The notes beneath the pieces are model-generated. The model was given only the letters and a program-made list of their open reading frames with translations. It did no database searches and was not told the DNA's origin. A stretch of DNA of 64,000 nucleotides from an uncultured Acetatifactor sp. Lineage in GTDB: Bacteria; Bacillota; Clostridia; Lachnospirales; Lachnospiraceae. This document shows positions 43,496 to 52,602 of the stretch, in pieces. Within the stretch, counting starts at the first letter, position 1; each line of letters opens with the position of its first letter. The stretch lies in NCBI GenBank assembly GCA_910577665.1, contig CAJTOJ010000022.1:1-64000 (forward strand), read 5' to 3'. The position numbers and the translations under genes are program-made.

Positions 43496-44779
43496 ATGGT
43501 GAGGAGAAGAGGGTGTTGGGCCATGGGCCTGTGCCTGCTGCTTGGCATGATCCTGGGTGGCTGTGCAGGTGGGGAATGGCTGCATGAAGTGCCCAGGGAC
43601 TTCGTCCTGTGGTGGGAGGAGGCCGGGGATGCCGCAAAGGAGGAAGGAGGGATCCTGCAGGATGGACAGGATCTTCCGGAGGAAGGAGAGGGGACGGCCG
43701 GGGAGTCGGCGCAAAAAGAGCCACCATACTCTTTTCTCACGGAGGATACCTTTGGCTTTGCCTATTCCGGACTGACGGATGGGGAGAAGCTGTGGTACCG
43801 GGACATGGAACAGATTCTGGGGTGCCGCCAGGAGCAGAAACCATTGTCCAGGGAAGGCCTGGAGGCAGGACTTGATGAGACAGATATTGACAGGGTATTC
43901 CAGAGCGTGCTGATTGACCATCCAGAACTTTTTTATGTGGAAGGTTATTCTTATACCAAGTTCACCAGAGGGGACAAGATCACGGCACTGGAATTTTCCG
44001 GCAGCTATACCATGGATCTGGAGACAGCCAAGACCAGGCAGGAAGAGATCAAGGCTGCAGCGGAAGAGATCCTTGGGGGAATCGGGGAAGGATCTTCTGA
44101 CTATGAAAAGGTGAAATATGTGTATGACACATTGATCCTGAATACGGAATATGAGCTGGATAGCCCGGATAACCAGAATATTTACTCTGTTTTTGTCAAT
44201 CATATTTCTGTGTGCCAGGGGTATGCCAAAGCCACCCAGTATCTTCTGAATGCACTGGGAGTGCCCTGCACGCTGGTGCTGGGCACCGTGGGAGACAATG
44301 AAGGACATGCCTGGAATCTGGTGAATGTGGGAGGAAGCTATTACTATGTGGATACCACATGGGGAGACGCCTCTTATCAGCTGGATACGCTTGCAGAAGA
44401 ATCCCAGGTATCCATGCCGGAGATCAACTATGATTATCTGAATGTGACAACGGCAGAACTGCTTCGGACCCACACACTATCCCCGGACATGGTCATGCCC
44501 ATGTGTATTGACACAGCGGCAAATTACTATGTGATGGAAGGTGCGCTGTTTGCCGCCTACGACAGGGAGCAGATGGAAGCGCTGTTTGAGCGGGCCGTGC
44601 AGGAGGGCAGGGAGGACGTGACCATCAAGTGCGCGAACCAGGAAAGTTACACCCAGGTGATAGAGGCATTGCTGGATAACCAGGAGATCTTCCAGTACCT
44701 GAAGGCGTCCACAGGTACGGTGGCCTACACACGGGATGATAATCAGTACTCCTTGACATTTTGGGTGACAAATGAGTAG
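43496..44779 (+). CDS. Transglutaminase-like lipoprotein
   Basis: The 427-residue lipoprotein has signal 'GLCLLLGMILGGCAGG' (lipobox Cys about residue 22). A variable region is followed by a transglutaminase-like core with Cys in 'HISVCQGYAKATQYLL' (about 242), His in 'EGHAWNLVNVGG' (about 273) and Asp in 'YYYVDTTWGD' (about 284). It is a paralogue of the protein at 32249, with about the same spacing of triad residues. It is probably a surface peptidase or wall-modifying enzyme. TAGGAG lies seven bases before ATG 43496. Confidence 0.8.
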   Translation: MVRRRGCWAMGLCLLLGMILGGCAGGEWLHEVPRDFVLWWEEAGDAAKEEGGILQDGQDLPEEGEGTAGESAQKEPPYSFLTEDTFGFAYSGLTDGEKLWYRDMEQILGCRQEQKPLSREGLEAGLDETDIDRVFQSVLIDHPELFYVEGYSYTKFTRGDKITALEFSGSYTMDLETAKTRQEEIKAAAEEILGGIGEGSSDYEKVKYVYDTLILNTEYELDSPDNQNIYSVFVNHISVCQGYAKATQYLLNALGVPCTLVLGTVGDNEGHAWNLVNVGGSYYYVDTTWGDASYQLDTLAEESQVSMPEINYDYLNVTTAELLRTHTLSPDMVMPMCIDTAANYYVMEGALFAAYDREQMEALFERAVQEGREDVTIKCANQESYTQVIEALLDNQEIFQYLKASTGTVAYTRDDNQYSLTFWVTNE

Positions 44780-44794
44780 GGAACGTGCTATAAT
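44765..44794 (+). promoter_or_regulatory. Promoter of the Asp23-nusB operon
   Basis: GTGACA (44765-44770), an 18-base spacer and perfect TATAAT (44789-44794) straddle the stop codon of the transglutaminase gene, about 105 bases before ATG 44899. Confidence 0.45.
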
Positions 44795-44898
44795 ATGGAA
44801 ACGGAAAGAGATTGTGCCAGTTCCTGGTTCCAGATGCTTCAAGCTTAGGAGGCAGGATCTGAAATGGCTGACATGGAGTAGCGGACAGGAGGATCAGA

Positions 44899-45276
44899 AT
44901 GGGTAAAGAAACAGAGAAGGACATGGAACTGCAAAAGGACGAGGAGAATATCGGTGTGGTACAGATCGCGGATGATGTGGTGGCCATGATAGCATCCCTG
45001 GCGGCCACAGAAGTGGAAGGGGTCAGCGCCATGGTGGGGAATATCACCAATGAGCTTATGAGCAGGGTGGGTATGAAGAGCCTTACCAAGGGTGTCCGGG
45101 TGGATGTGCTGGAGGGAAATGTGACAGTGGATCTGGCTCTGACCATGGAATATGGGTACAATATCCCGGCCACCTGCCAGAAGGTCCAGGGCAAGGTGAA
45201 AGCAGCCATAGAGAATATGACAGGTCTTACCTGCACCGATGTGAATATTCGGATCGCCGGTATCAAGGTAAAATAG
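44899..45276 (+). CDS. Asp23/Gls24 family protein (YqhY-like)
   Basis: The 125-residue Asp23-domain protein has 'GVVQIADDVVAMIASLAATE' (about 19-38), 'GVSAMVGNI', 'KGVRVDVLEGNVTVDLALTM' and C-terminal 'VNIRIAGI'. YqhY-type members sit just before nusB in many Firmicutes, as here, and are linked to lipid homeostasis or envelope stress. There is no signal or membrane segment. Confidence 0.9.
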   Translation: MGKETEKDMELQKDEENIGVVQIADDVVAMIASLAATEVEGVSAMVGNITNELMSRVGMKSLTKGVRVDVLEGNVTVDLALTMEYGYNIPATCQKVQGKVKAAIENMTGLTCTDVNIRIAGIKVK

Positions 45277-45385
45277 AGAATAAAAACCATAGTGGTGTCT
45301 TTGGATTCCCTGTACAGGAAGCGTGCGCTGTGTATGAGGAATGCGGGTGGGATAAAAATATCATATAGAAGGATAATGATTCACA

Positions 45386-45796
45386 ATGGGAAGACATGAA
45401 CAGCGGGAGCAGGTGTTCGCACTTTTATTCCAGGTGGAATTCCATGATCCACAGGATATGCCCAGGCAGATGCGTCTGTACCTGGAGGGCAATGAGGAGA
45501 TTGGCAACCAGAAGGACGCCGATTATATTGAGACAAGGTGCCAGGCCGTCCGGGAGAAGCTTCCAGAGATCGACAGGCTGATTGATGGGAATACAGAAGG
45601 ATGGGACAGGACACGTATGGGGAAGGTGGAGCTTACAGTGCTTCGCCTTGCCGTGTTTGAGATATGTTTTGATGCAGATATTCCCACAGGTGTGGCCATT
45701 GATGAGGCGGTGGAGATCGCGAAAAAGTTTGGCCAGGAGAATGCGGGTAGTTTTGTGAACGCCATTTTGGCCAAGATAGTAAGGTCAGGTGATTGA
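45386..45796 (+). CDS. nusB: Transcription antitermination factor NusB
   Basis: The 136-residue all-helical RNA-binding protein starts 'GRHEQREQVFALLFQVEF' and ends 'AVEIAKKFGQENAGSFVNAI' in standard NusB style. It binds boxA with NusE for rRNA antitermination. Its last eight bases overlap the xseA start. Confidence 0.95.
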   Translation: MGRHEQREQVFALLFQVEFHDPQDMPRQMRLYLEGNEEIGNQKDADYIETRCQAVREKLPEIDRLIDGNTEGWDRTRMGKVELTVLRLAVFEICFDADIPTGVAIDEAVEIAKKFGQENAGSFVNAILAKIVRSGD

Positions 45797-46994
45797 CATC
45801 CGGAATGTTTATACAGTAGGACAACTGAATGCATACATTAAAAATATGTTCACGCAGGATTACCTGCTTCGCAGTCTCTATGTGAAGGGTGAGGTCAGCA
45901 ACTGCAAATACCACACTTCGGGACATATTTATTTCACGTTGAAGGACCCCAGGGGGACGGTATCCTGTGTCATGTTCGCAGGGAACCGTCCGGGGCTTTC
46001 TTTTCGTCTGGCTGAAGGGATGCAGGTGATTGTGGGCGGGACTGTGGATGTGTATGAGCGGGATGGCAAGTACCAGCTCTACGCGAAACAGATCCTTGCA
46101 GATGGCAATGGGCTTCTGTATGAACGGTATGAGCGGCTGAAGGCCGAGCTGGAGGAACTGGGGATGTTTGACCAGACCTACAAACAGCCCATCCCACGCT
46201 ATATCAAGACCCTGGGAGTGGTTACTGCAGATACCGGGGCTGCTGTCCGGGATATCATACAGATAGCAGGCAGGCGCAACCCATATGTGCAGATCATCCT
46301 GTATCCGGCCATTGTCCAGGGAGAAGCCGCAGTGGCCAGTATTGTGAAGGGGATCCATACCCTGGAAGGCTGCGGGGTGGACGTGATGATCGTGGGCAGA
46401 GGCGGTGGCTCCATAGAGGATCTCTGGGCTTTCAATGAGCGGGAGGTGGCCCAGGCAATCTTTGACTGTACAGTACCGGTGATCTCAGCGGTGGGACATG
46501 AGACAGATACTACCATTGCGGATTTTGTGGCGGATCTGCGGGCACCTACTCCTTCTGCAGCTGCAGAACTGGCGGTGACAGATATCCGGGAGATCCTGAG
46601 ACAGCTGGAAAGCCACAAGGATGCCCTGGACAGGAATCTGGGCCGTCTCCTGGAGAGAAAGCGTGGCCAGTGTGCGCAGTATGAACTACGGCTGAAGGTG
46701 GTAAGTCCCGGCAGCCGTCTCAGGGAGCGGAAGATGACGGCTCTTTCCCTGGAGGAAAGGCTTCAGGACAGGATCCGGAAGATCCTGGAGATGAGACGGC
46801 ACGGACTGGCCCTGTATATAGAACGTATGAAGGGGGTATCTCCCCTGGAGAAGTTAAACAGCGGTTATTCCTATGTGATGGACGAACAGGGCAGGAATAT
46901 CCGCTCAGTGGCGCAGGTGACAGAGGGACAAGCCCTGCAGATCCAGGTGAAGGATGGGAAGATCGGTGCAGTGGTGCAGGAGGTGACTGTTTGA
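45789..46994 (+). CDS. xseA: Exonuclease VII large subunit
   Basis: The 401-residue protein has an N-terminal OB-fold ('VYTVGQLNAYIKNMF', 'VKGEVSNCKYHTSGHIYFTL') and the catalytic core 'GRGGGSIEDLWAFNER' and 'AVGHETDTTIADFVADLRAPTPSAAAEL' (in two blocks). The start is GTG 45789, within nusB. With XseB it degrades single-stranded DNA from both ends. Confidence 0.95.
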   Translation: MIDIRNVYTVGQLNAYIKNMFTQDYLLRSLYVKGEVSNCKYHTSGHIYFTLKDPRGTVSCVMFAGNRPGLSFRLAEGMQVIVGGTVDVYERDGKYQLYAKQILADGNGLLYERYERLKAELEELGMFDQTYKQPIPRYIKTLGVVTADTGAAVRDIIQIAGRRNPYVQIILYPAIVQGEAAVASIVKGIHTLEGCGVDVMIVGRGGGSIEDLWAFNEREVAQAIFDCTVPVISAVGHETDTTIADFVADLRAPTPSAAAELAVTDIREILRQLESHKDALDRNLGRLLERKRGQCAQYELRLKVVSPGSRLRERKMTALSLEERLQDRIRKILEMRRHGLALYIERMKGVSPLEKLNSGYSYVMDEQGRNIRSVAQVTEGQALQIQVKDGKIGAVVQEVTV

Positions 46995-47224
46995 TGATGG
47001 AAGAGAAACACACGTACAGCCTGGAGGAGAATTTTGCCAGACTGGAAGAGATTATCGGAGCGCTGGAGCAGGAGGATATCCCGCTGGAAGAGGCGTTTTC
47101 CGCCTACAGCAGTGGAATGGCGATCTTAAAGCAGTGCAATGACCAGATTGACAGGGTGGAGAAGCAGGTATGGAAGCTCAGTGAAGATGGCATGGAAAAT
47201 TTCAGTCCCAATGGTACACTGTGA
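46994..47224 (+). CDS. xseB: Exonuclease VII small subunit
   Basis: The 76-residue helical hairpin protein carries the motif 'NFARLEEIIGALEQEDIPLE' and ends normally for XseB. Start ATG 46994 shares bases with the xseA stop (TGATG), with AGGAGG 10 bases upstream, so translation is coupled and stoichiometry with XseA is set. Confidence 0.94.
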   Translation: MMEEKHTYSLEENFARLEEIIGALEQEDIPLEEAFSAYSSGMAILKQCNDQIDRVEKQVWKLSEDGMENFSPNGTL

Positions 47225-47233
47225 GGAGCGGCA

Positions 47234-48178
47234 ATGGATAAAAACGAATTTCAGGAAAAACTGGTAAGCAAGACGAAGGAACTGGATCAAATCATCTCAA
47301 GCTTCCTTCCCAAAGAAGAAGGACCCCAGAAGAAGGTGATTGAGGCCATGAATTACAGTGTCATGGCAGGTGGAAAGCGGCTCAGGCCCATGCTGATGTG
47401 GGAGACATTCCGCATGTGCGGGGGAGAGGGGGATGTGATCCGGCCTTTTCTGGCCGCTATTGAGATGATCCATACCTATTCACTGGTCCATGATGACCTG
47501 CCGGCCATGGACAATGATGCATACCGCAGAGGGCGCAGGACCACCTGGTATGTGTATGGGGATGCCTTCGGAATCCTGGCCGGGGATGGTCTGTTGAATC
47601 TGGCTTTTGAGACAGCACTTCAGGCTTTCGGGCAAGGGGCGGCAGAAGCGGGAGTGGCAGGCCCGGGTAAGGCCCAGGCTGAAGACCCGGGGCGGATTGC
47701 CAGGGCTATTTCTGTTCTGGCTGCAAAGGCAGGTATCCATGGCATGATCGGAGGACAGACAGCAGATATTCTGGCGGAGAATGGGGATGGGCCATTGACA
47801 AAGGAGCAGCTTCTGTTCATTCATGAGAACAAGACTGCCGCTTTGATCCAGGCGGCCATGACCATTGGCGCCATTCTGGCCGGAGCAGGGGAGGAGCAGG
47901 TACAGCTTCTGGAAAAATGTGCTTACAATATCGGGATCGCCTTCCAGATCCAGGATGACATCCTGGATGTGACAGGCAGCCTGGAAGAGCTTGGAAAACC
48001 CATTGGCAGTGATGCAGCAAGCAACAAGCAGACTTATGTGACACTGGAGGGGCTAAAGAAGGCGAAGAAGGACGTAGAGAGGCTGTCAGAGGAAGCGGTG
48101 GAGCTCCTGGACAGCTTTGCGGCCGGGCATGAATTCTTAAGAGAGCTGATCCTTATGCTGATACACCGGTGCAGATAA
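47234..48178 (+). CDS. ispA: Farnesyl/geranyl diphosphate synthase
   Basis: A 314-residue trans-prenyltransferase with 'GGKRLRPML' (about 46-54), the first Asp-rich motif 'VHDDLPAMDND' (about 85-95) and the second 'FQIQDDILDVTG' (about 237-248). It builds C15/C20 diphosphates from IPP and DMAPP. It stands directly before dxs, so supply and use of isoprenoid precursors are co-regulated. A short Ala/Gly-rich insert lies near residue 140. Confidence 0.94.
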   Translation: MDKNEFQEKLVSKTKELDQIISSFLPKEEGPQKKVIEAMNYSVMAGGKRLRPMLMWETFRMCGGEGDVIRPFLAAIEMIHTYSLVHDDLPAMDNDAYRRGRRTTWYVYGDAFGILAGDGLLNLAFETALQAFGQGAAEAGVAGPGKAQAEDPGRIARAISVLAAKAGIHGMIGGQTADILAENGDGPLTKEQLLFIHENKTAALIQAAMTIGAILAGAGEEQVQLLEKCAYNIGIAFQIQDDILDVTGSLEELGKPIGSDAASNKQTYVTLEGLKKAKKDVERLSEEAVELLDSFAAGHEFLRELILMLIHRCR

Positions 48179-48237
48179 GGGCCGGGTATGGGCAACGCTG
48201 GCAGGGTATGCTTTACAGAAGTTAGGGGATGAAAGAT

Positions 48238-50103
48238 ATGTTGTTGGAGACAATCAGACAGGCCAATGATATCAAGAAGATAGACCAGAAGGATTATGGG
48301 CAGCTGGCCCAGGAGATCCGCGACTTCCTAATCCACAAGATCAGTGTCACAGGAGGGCACCTGGGTTCCAACCTGGGAGCTGTGGAGCTGACCATGGCAC
48401 TGCATCTGGCACTGACCTTTCCCGAGGACAAGATAGTCTGGGACGTGGGGCACCAGTCTTATACCCATAAGATTCTCACAGGCCGTCAGGATGGATTTGA
48501 CGGTCTTCGCCAGTTTCATGGCATGAGCGGATTTCCCAAGAGAAAAGAAAGTGTATGTGATGTGTTTGACACAGGACACAGTTCCACGTCCATATCGGCG
48601 GGCCTGGGACTTGTGTGGGCCAGGGATATCAAGGGGGAGAAGAACACTATCGTTTCCGTGATCGGAGATGGCTCCCTTACAGGAGGTATGGCTTACGAGG
48701 CATTGAACAATGCCGCAAAGCTGGAGACCAATTATATCATCATACTGAATGACAACAACATGTCCATCTCTGAAAATGTAGGTGGTGTGTCCAAATACTT
48801 GAACAATATACGGACGGCCAGCAGATATCTGGACTTGAAGGAGGGAATCTATAATGCCCTCAGGAGGGCGCCAAGAGGGGATACGCTTGTCAACAGGATC
48901 CGCAGGGCCAAGAGCAGTTTCAAGCAGCTGGTGATCCCTGGCATGCTGTTCGAGGATATGGGGATCACTTATCTGGGTCCTGTGGACGGACACGACATGG
49001 AAGGGCTGGTGCAGGTGATCCAGGAGGCAAAGCGGGTGAAAGGGGCTGTGATGATCCATGCCATCACCCAGAAAGGGAAGGGATTTGCCCCGGCAGAACG
49101 TCATCCGGCCAGGTTCCATGGAGCGGAGCCATTCAACGTGGAGACAGGGCTGCCCTCCAGACCGCGCACAGAGGCCAATTATACGGATGTGTTTTCCACG
49201 GTCATGTGCAAGCTGGGAGGACGGGATGAACGGATCATCGCCATCACCGCTGCCATGCCGGACGGCACAGGACTGAAACGTTTCCACAATATGTATCCGG
49301 AACGTTTTTTTGATGTGGGGATAGCGGAGGAACATGCGGTGACCTTTGCGGCAGGCCTGGCAGCGGGGGGACTAAAGCCCATAGTGGCAATCTATTCCTC
49401 CTTCCTGCAGAGGTCCTATGACCAGATCCTGCACGATGTGTGCCTTCAGAACCTGCCAGTGGTATTCGCCATTGACAGGGCTGGCATTGTGGGAAGCGAT
49501 GGGGAGACCCACCAGGGAATCTTTGACTTTACATACCTGTCCGGAATTCCCAATATGCACATCTGCGCTCCCAAGAACAAATGGGAACTGTCGGATATGA
49601 TGAAATTTGCAGTGGCCCTGGAGGCTCCGGTGGCAGTGCGGTATCCCAGGGGGACAGCTTACGCCGGGCTGAAAGAGTACCGTGCCCCGGTGGAGCTGGG
49701 TAAGGCAGAGTGGATCTGCCGGGAGTGGGAGATTGCCTTGTTCGCAGTGGGAAGCATGGTGAAGACAGCGGTGGAAGTCCGGGAGAGTCTGAAACAGAAA
49801 GGCCATCATGCCAGTCTCATCAATGCCCGTTTTGTGAAACCCATTGATGAGGAGGCTGTAAGGGAAGCGTGCAAGGAGCACAATCTCATCGTGACCCTGG
49901 AAGAAAATGTGGCTTGTGGCGGCTATGGGGAAAAGGTACTGTCCTTCCTGAACAGAAGCGGGACGTGTAACAGGTATCTGAATATCAGCATTCCGGATGC
50001 CTATGTGGAACACGGGAATGTGGAACTGCTCAAGAAGGAGATTGGAATCGACACAGACAGCATTGTGGAGCGGATCCTGCGGATGCTGGGGGATAATGGG
50101 TAA
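48238..50103 (+). CDS. dxs: 1-deoxy-D-xylulose-5-phosphate synthase
   Basis: The 621-residue thiamine-diphosphate enzyme carries out the first step of the MEP pathway. Marks: 'HKISVTGGHLGSNLG', 'GHQSYTHKILTGR', the TPP motif 'IGDGSLTGGMAYEALN' (about 144) and 'DRAGIVGSDGETHQG' (about 413). ATG 48229 is also in frame, but 48238 starts 'MLLETI' as in homologues and has AGGGG nine bases upstream. Confidence 0.96.
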   Translation: MLLETIRQANDIKKIDQKDYGQLAQEIRDFLIHKISVTGGHLGSNLGAVELTMALHLALTFPEDKIVWDVGHQSYTHKILTGRQDGFDGLRQFHGMSGFPKRKESVCDVFDTGHSSTSISAGLGLVWARDIKGEKNTIVSVIGDGSLTGGMAYEALNNAAKLETNYIIILNDNNMSISENVGGVSKYLNNIRTASRYLDLKEGIYNALRRAPRGDTLVNRIRRAKSSFKQLVIPGMLFEDMGITYLGPVDGHDMEGLVQVIQEAKRVKGAVMIHAITQKGKGFAPAERHPARFHGAEPFNVETGLPSRPRTEANYTDVFSTVMCKLGGRDERIIAITAAMPDGTGLKRFHNMYPERFFDVGIAEEHAVTFAAGLAAGGLKPIVAIYSSFLQRSYDQILHDVCLQNLPVVFAIDRAGIVGSDGETHQGIFDFTYLSGIPNMHICAPKNKWELSDMMKFAVALEAPVAVRYPRGTAYAGLKEYRAPVELGKAEWICREWEIALFAVGSMVKTAVEVRESLKQKGHHASLINARFVKPIDEEAVREACKEHNLIVTLEENVACGGYGEKVLSFLNRSGTCNRYLNISIPDAYVEHGNVELLKKEIGIDTDSIVERILRMLGDNG

Positions 50104-50142
50104 GATGGATGGGTGTGCGCAGTGCGCCGCCCAGGGAGGGTT

Positions 50143-51024
50143 ATGAAGGAGCGTCTGGATGTTCTGTTGGTGGAGAAGGGGTATGCCCCTTCCAGGGAGA
50201 AAGCCAAGGCTATTATCATGTCCGGTAATGTGTATGTGAATGGACAGAAGGAGGATAAGGCTGGTACCATGTTCCCTGAGAACTGTCCCCTGGAGGTAAG
50301 GGGGAGTACTTTGAAATATGTGAGCCGCGGGGGACTGAAGCTGGAGAAGGCAATGACAGTATGGGAGCTTTCCCTGGCTGGGAAGACCTGCATGGACATT
50401 GGAGCTTCCACGGGAGGATTCACAGACTGTATGCTGGCGAATGGTGCTGCAAAGGTGTATGCCGTGGATGTGGGACATGGACAACTGGCCTGGAAACTGC
50501 GCAATGATCCCAGGGTGGTGTGTATGGAACAGACGAATTTCCGTTACATGCAGCGGGGAGATATCCAGGAGGAACTGGACTTTGCAAGTGTGGATGTGTC
50601 TTTTATCTCGCTGACGAAAATCCTGATCCCTGCCAGGAATCTCCTTGGGGCTGGAGGGGAGATGGTGTGTCTGATCAAACCCCAGTTTGAGGCGGGCAGG
50701 GAGAAGGTAGGGAAAAACGGCGTGGTCAGGGATCCACAGGTACACAGGGAGGTAATTTCCCGGATCCTGGATTACTGTGATATCATAGGATTTGAGGTCC
50801 TGGGAATCGACTATTCTCCCATCAGGGGTCCGGAAGGAAATATTGAGTATCTGGCCCATCTGAAAAAGGGCTGTGTCACAGAACAGCAACAGGTACTTAC
50901 AGAAGGGCAGGCGGAAGAGGAACTGCGCAGGATGGCAGAGTCACTGGAAGGGCTGTCCCACAGGGAAGGCGAAGGCTGGGAGGAAAGGGTGCTGTCTACA
51001 GTAGGGCAGTCCCATCAGACTTAG
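50143..51024 (+). CDS. tlyA: TlyA-family S4/FtsJ-like RNA methyltransferase
   Basis: The 293-residue protein has an N-terminal S4 RNA-binding domain ('RLDVLLVEKGYAPSREKAKA') and a Rossmann methyltransferase with 'DIGASTGGFTDCMLANGA' (about 86-103) and 'LIKPQFEAGREKVGKNGVV'. TlyA proteins 2'-O-methylate rRNA; the dxs-tlyA-nadK-argR-recN order is conserved in Firmicutes. ATG 50143 follows GGGAGGG; the frame is open to 50113. The last 35 residues are Glu-rich and variable. Confidence 0.93.
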   Translation: MKERLDVLLVEKGYAPSREKAKAIIMSGNVYVNGQKEDKAGTMFPENCPLEVRGSTLKYVSRGGLKLEKAMTVWELSLAGKTCMDIGASTGGFTDCMLANGAAKVYAVDVGHGQLAWKLRNDPRVVCMEQTNFRYMQRGDIQEELDFASVDVSFISLTKILIPARNLLGAGGEMVCLIKPQFEAGREKVGKNGVVRDPQVHREVISRILDYCDIIGFEVLGIDYSPIRGPEGNIEYLAHLKKGCVTEQQQVLTEGQAEEELRRMAESLEGLSHREGEGWEERVLSTVGQSHQT

Positions 51025-51066
51025 CTGAAACCATCTGGGATATCCAGGAGGGCAGGGGGTACGGGA

Positions 51067-51897
51067 ATGGAATTTTTTCTGATATATGCGAACCGGCAGA
51101 AGGATAGGGAACTGGCTGTGACAGGTCGTATCCGCAGATACCTGGAAGACCGGGGGAGGCAGGTTGCCGTGAGGACAGGACAAGATGTCCCGACAGGGGA
51201 TAGTCCTGCTGCAGACTGCATGATTGTGCTGGGCGGGGATGGCACCGTGCTCCAGGCAGTGCGGGAGACAGGCAATCTGCACATACCGATCATCGGTGTG
51301 AATCTGGGTACCCTGGGATACCTGACAGAGATAGAGCCTGCCCACCTGGAAGAGTCCCTGGAGCGGCTTCTTTTAGGCGAGTATGAACAGGAGAACCGTA
51401 TGATGCTGAGTGGCAGGGTGTTTCTCTTAGAGGGCGGAACGAAGGAAGACTGGGCCTTGAACGACATTGTAATCTCCCGGAGCGGTTCCCTGCAGATCAT
51501 TCGTTTCCATATCTATGTAAACGGCCAGTTCCTAAACAGTTATGATGCAGATGGCATGATCGTGACCACGCCCACAGGCTCTACAGGCTACAATCTTTCG
51601 GCGGGAGGCCCCCTGGTGGAGCCAGGGGCCAAGCTTATTCTTCTGACGCCGATCTGCCCCCATTCCTTGAACCAGAGAAGTATAGTGCTGTCTTCGGAGG
51701 ATGTGGTGGAGATCGTGATTCCCCAGGGCAGGGATGGCATGGATCAGAAGGTGGAGGCGAATTTTGACGGTAGCCATGTGATCCGGCTTGGCACAGGGGA
51801 CAGGATACACATCCTTAGGTCAGAGAAGACCATGGAATTCATCCGGCTTAACCATGTGAGTTTTCTGGAGACGCTTCACCGGAAGATGAGCAACTGA
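51067..51897 (+). CDS. nadK: NAD kinase
   Basis: The 276-residue kinase phosphorylates NAD to NADP. The family motifs 'VLGGDGTVLQAVRE' (about 56-69) and 'TTPTGSTGYNLSAGGP' (about 166-181) are intact; Asp in GGDGT is the catalytic base. Confidence 0.95.
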   Translation: MEFFLIYANRQKDRELAVTGRIRRYLEDRGRQVAVRTGQDVPTGDSPAADCMIVLGGDGTVLQAVRETGNLHIPIIGVNLGTLGYLTEIEPAHLEESLERLLLGEYEQENRMMLSGRVFLLEGGTKEDWALNDIVISRSGSLQIIRFHIYVNGQFLNSYDADGMIVTTPTGSTGYNLSAGGPLVEPGAKLILLTPICPHSLNQRSIVLSSEDVVEIVIPQGRDGMDQKVEANFDGSHVIRLGTGDRIHILRSEKTMEFIRLNHVSFLETLHRKMSN

Positions 51898-51986
51898 CGG
51901 GAATGTTTTTTCGAACATGCTCTGATACAGCGTTTTACCAGAGGGTGGCAGTGGGGAAGAGTATAGGGCAGGCAAAGGGGAATTGC

Positions 51987-52436
51987 ATGAAGAAGATTCG
52001 TCATAACAAAATGATAGAACTGATCCAGAAGTATGAGATAGAGACCCAGGAGGAGCTGGCGGAGAGGCTGCGGGATGCGGGGTTTGCTGTGACCCAGGCC
52101 ACCGTGTCCAGAGATATCCGGGAACTGAAGCTGTCCAAGCTGTCCATTGGTGGAGGCCGGCAGAAATACGTAGCCATGCTGAAGGAAGACGGGAATTTTG
52201 GGGATAAATATGTCCGTGTGCTGAAGGAGGGGTTTATTTCCATGGACATGGCACAGAATATCCTGGTGGTGCGGACAGTCTCCGGAATGGCCATGGCAGT
52301 GGCAGCGGCCCTGGATGCCATGAAATTTCCGGAGGTGGTGGGATGCATCGCCGGGGACGATACCATTTTCGTGGCAGTCCGGACGGTGGAGCACACCCAG
52401 ATGCTGATGGAAAAGATCCGCTCCATGACGAACTGA
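51987..52436 (+). CDS. argR: Arginine repressor
   Basis: The 149-residue protein has an N-terminal winged helix ('QEELAERLRDAGFAVTQATV', then 'RDIRELKLSK') and a C-terminal hexamerisation/arginine-binding domain ('VVGCIAGDDTIFVAVRT'). The frame is open to 51903, but ATG 51987 after AAAGGGG begins at the conserved 'KKIRHNKMIELI'. Its place before recN is the usual Firmicute arrangement. Confidence 0.95.
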   Translation: MKKIRHNKMIELIQKYEIETQEELAERLRDAGFAVTQATVSRDIRELKLSKLSIGGGRQKYVAMLKEDGNFGDKYVRVLKEGFISMDMAQNILVVRTVSGMAMAVAAALDAMKFPEVVGCIAGDDTIFVAVRTVEHTQMLMEKIRSMTN

Positions 52437-52602
52437 AGCACAGTGTATATACTGTAAGGTGATGCTGTATGGAATGGAACCCGGCGGGCATGGGGCAGAT
52501 GCCATCTCCGGGATGGGAGGCAAGACAAAGGGCCATGGGCAGGCGGAGGCTGTTGTTGTCCTGTCTGGAAGGTGTGGGAGAAGGTAGTTAAGGAGAAAGG
52601 AA

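Noticed and set aside
52440..52455. Palindromic ACAGT/ACTGT site between argR and recN as SOS or ARG box
   Set aside because: It does not match the Firmicute LexA (GAAC-N4-GTTC) or ARG-box pattern.
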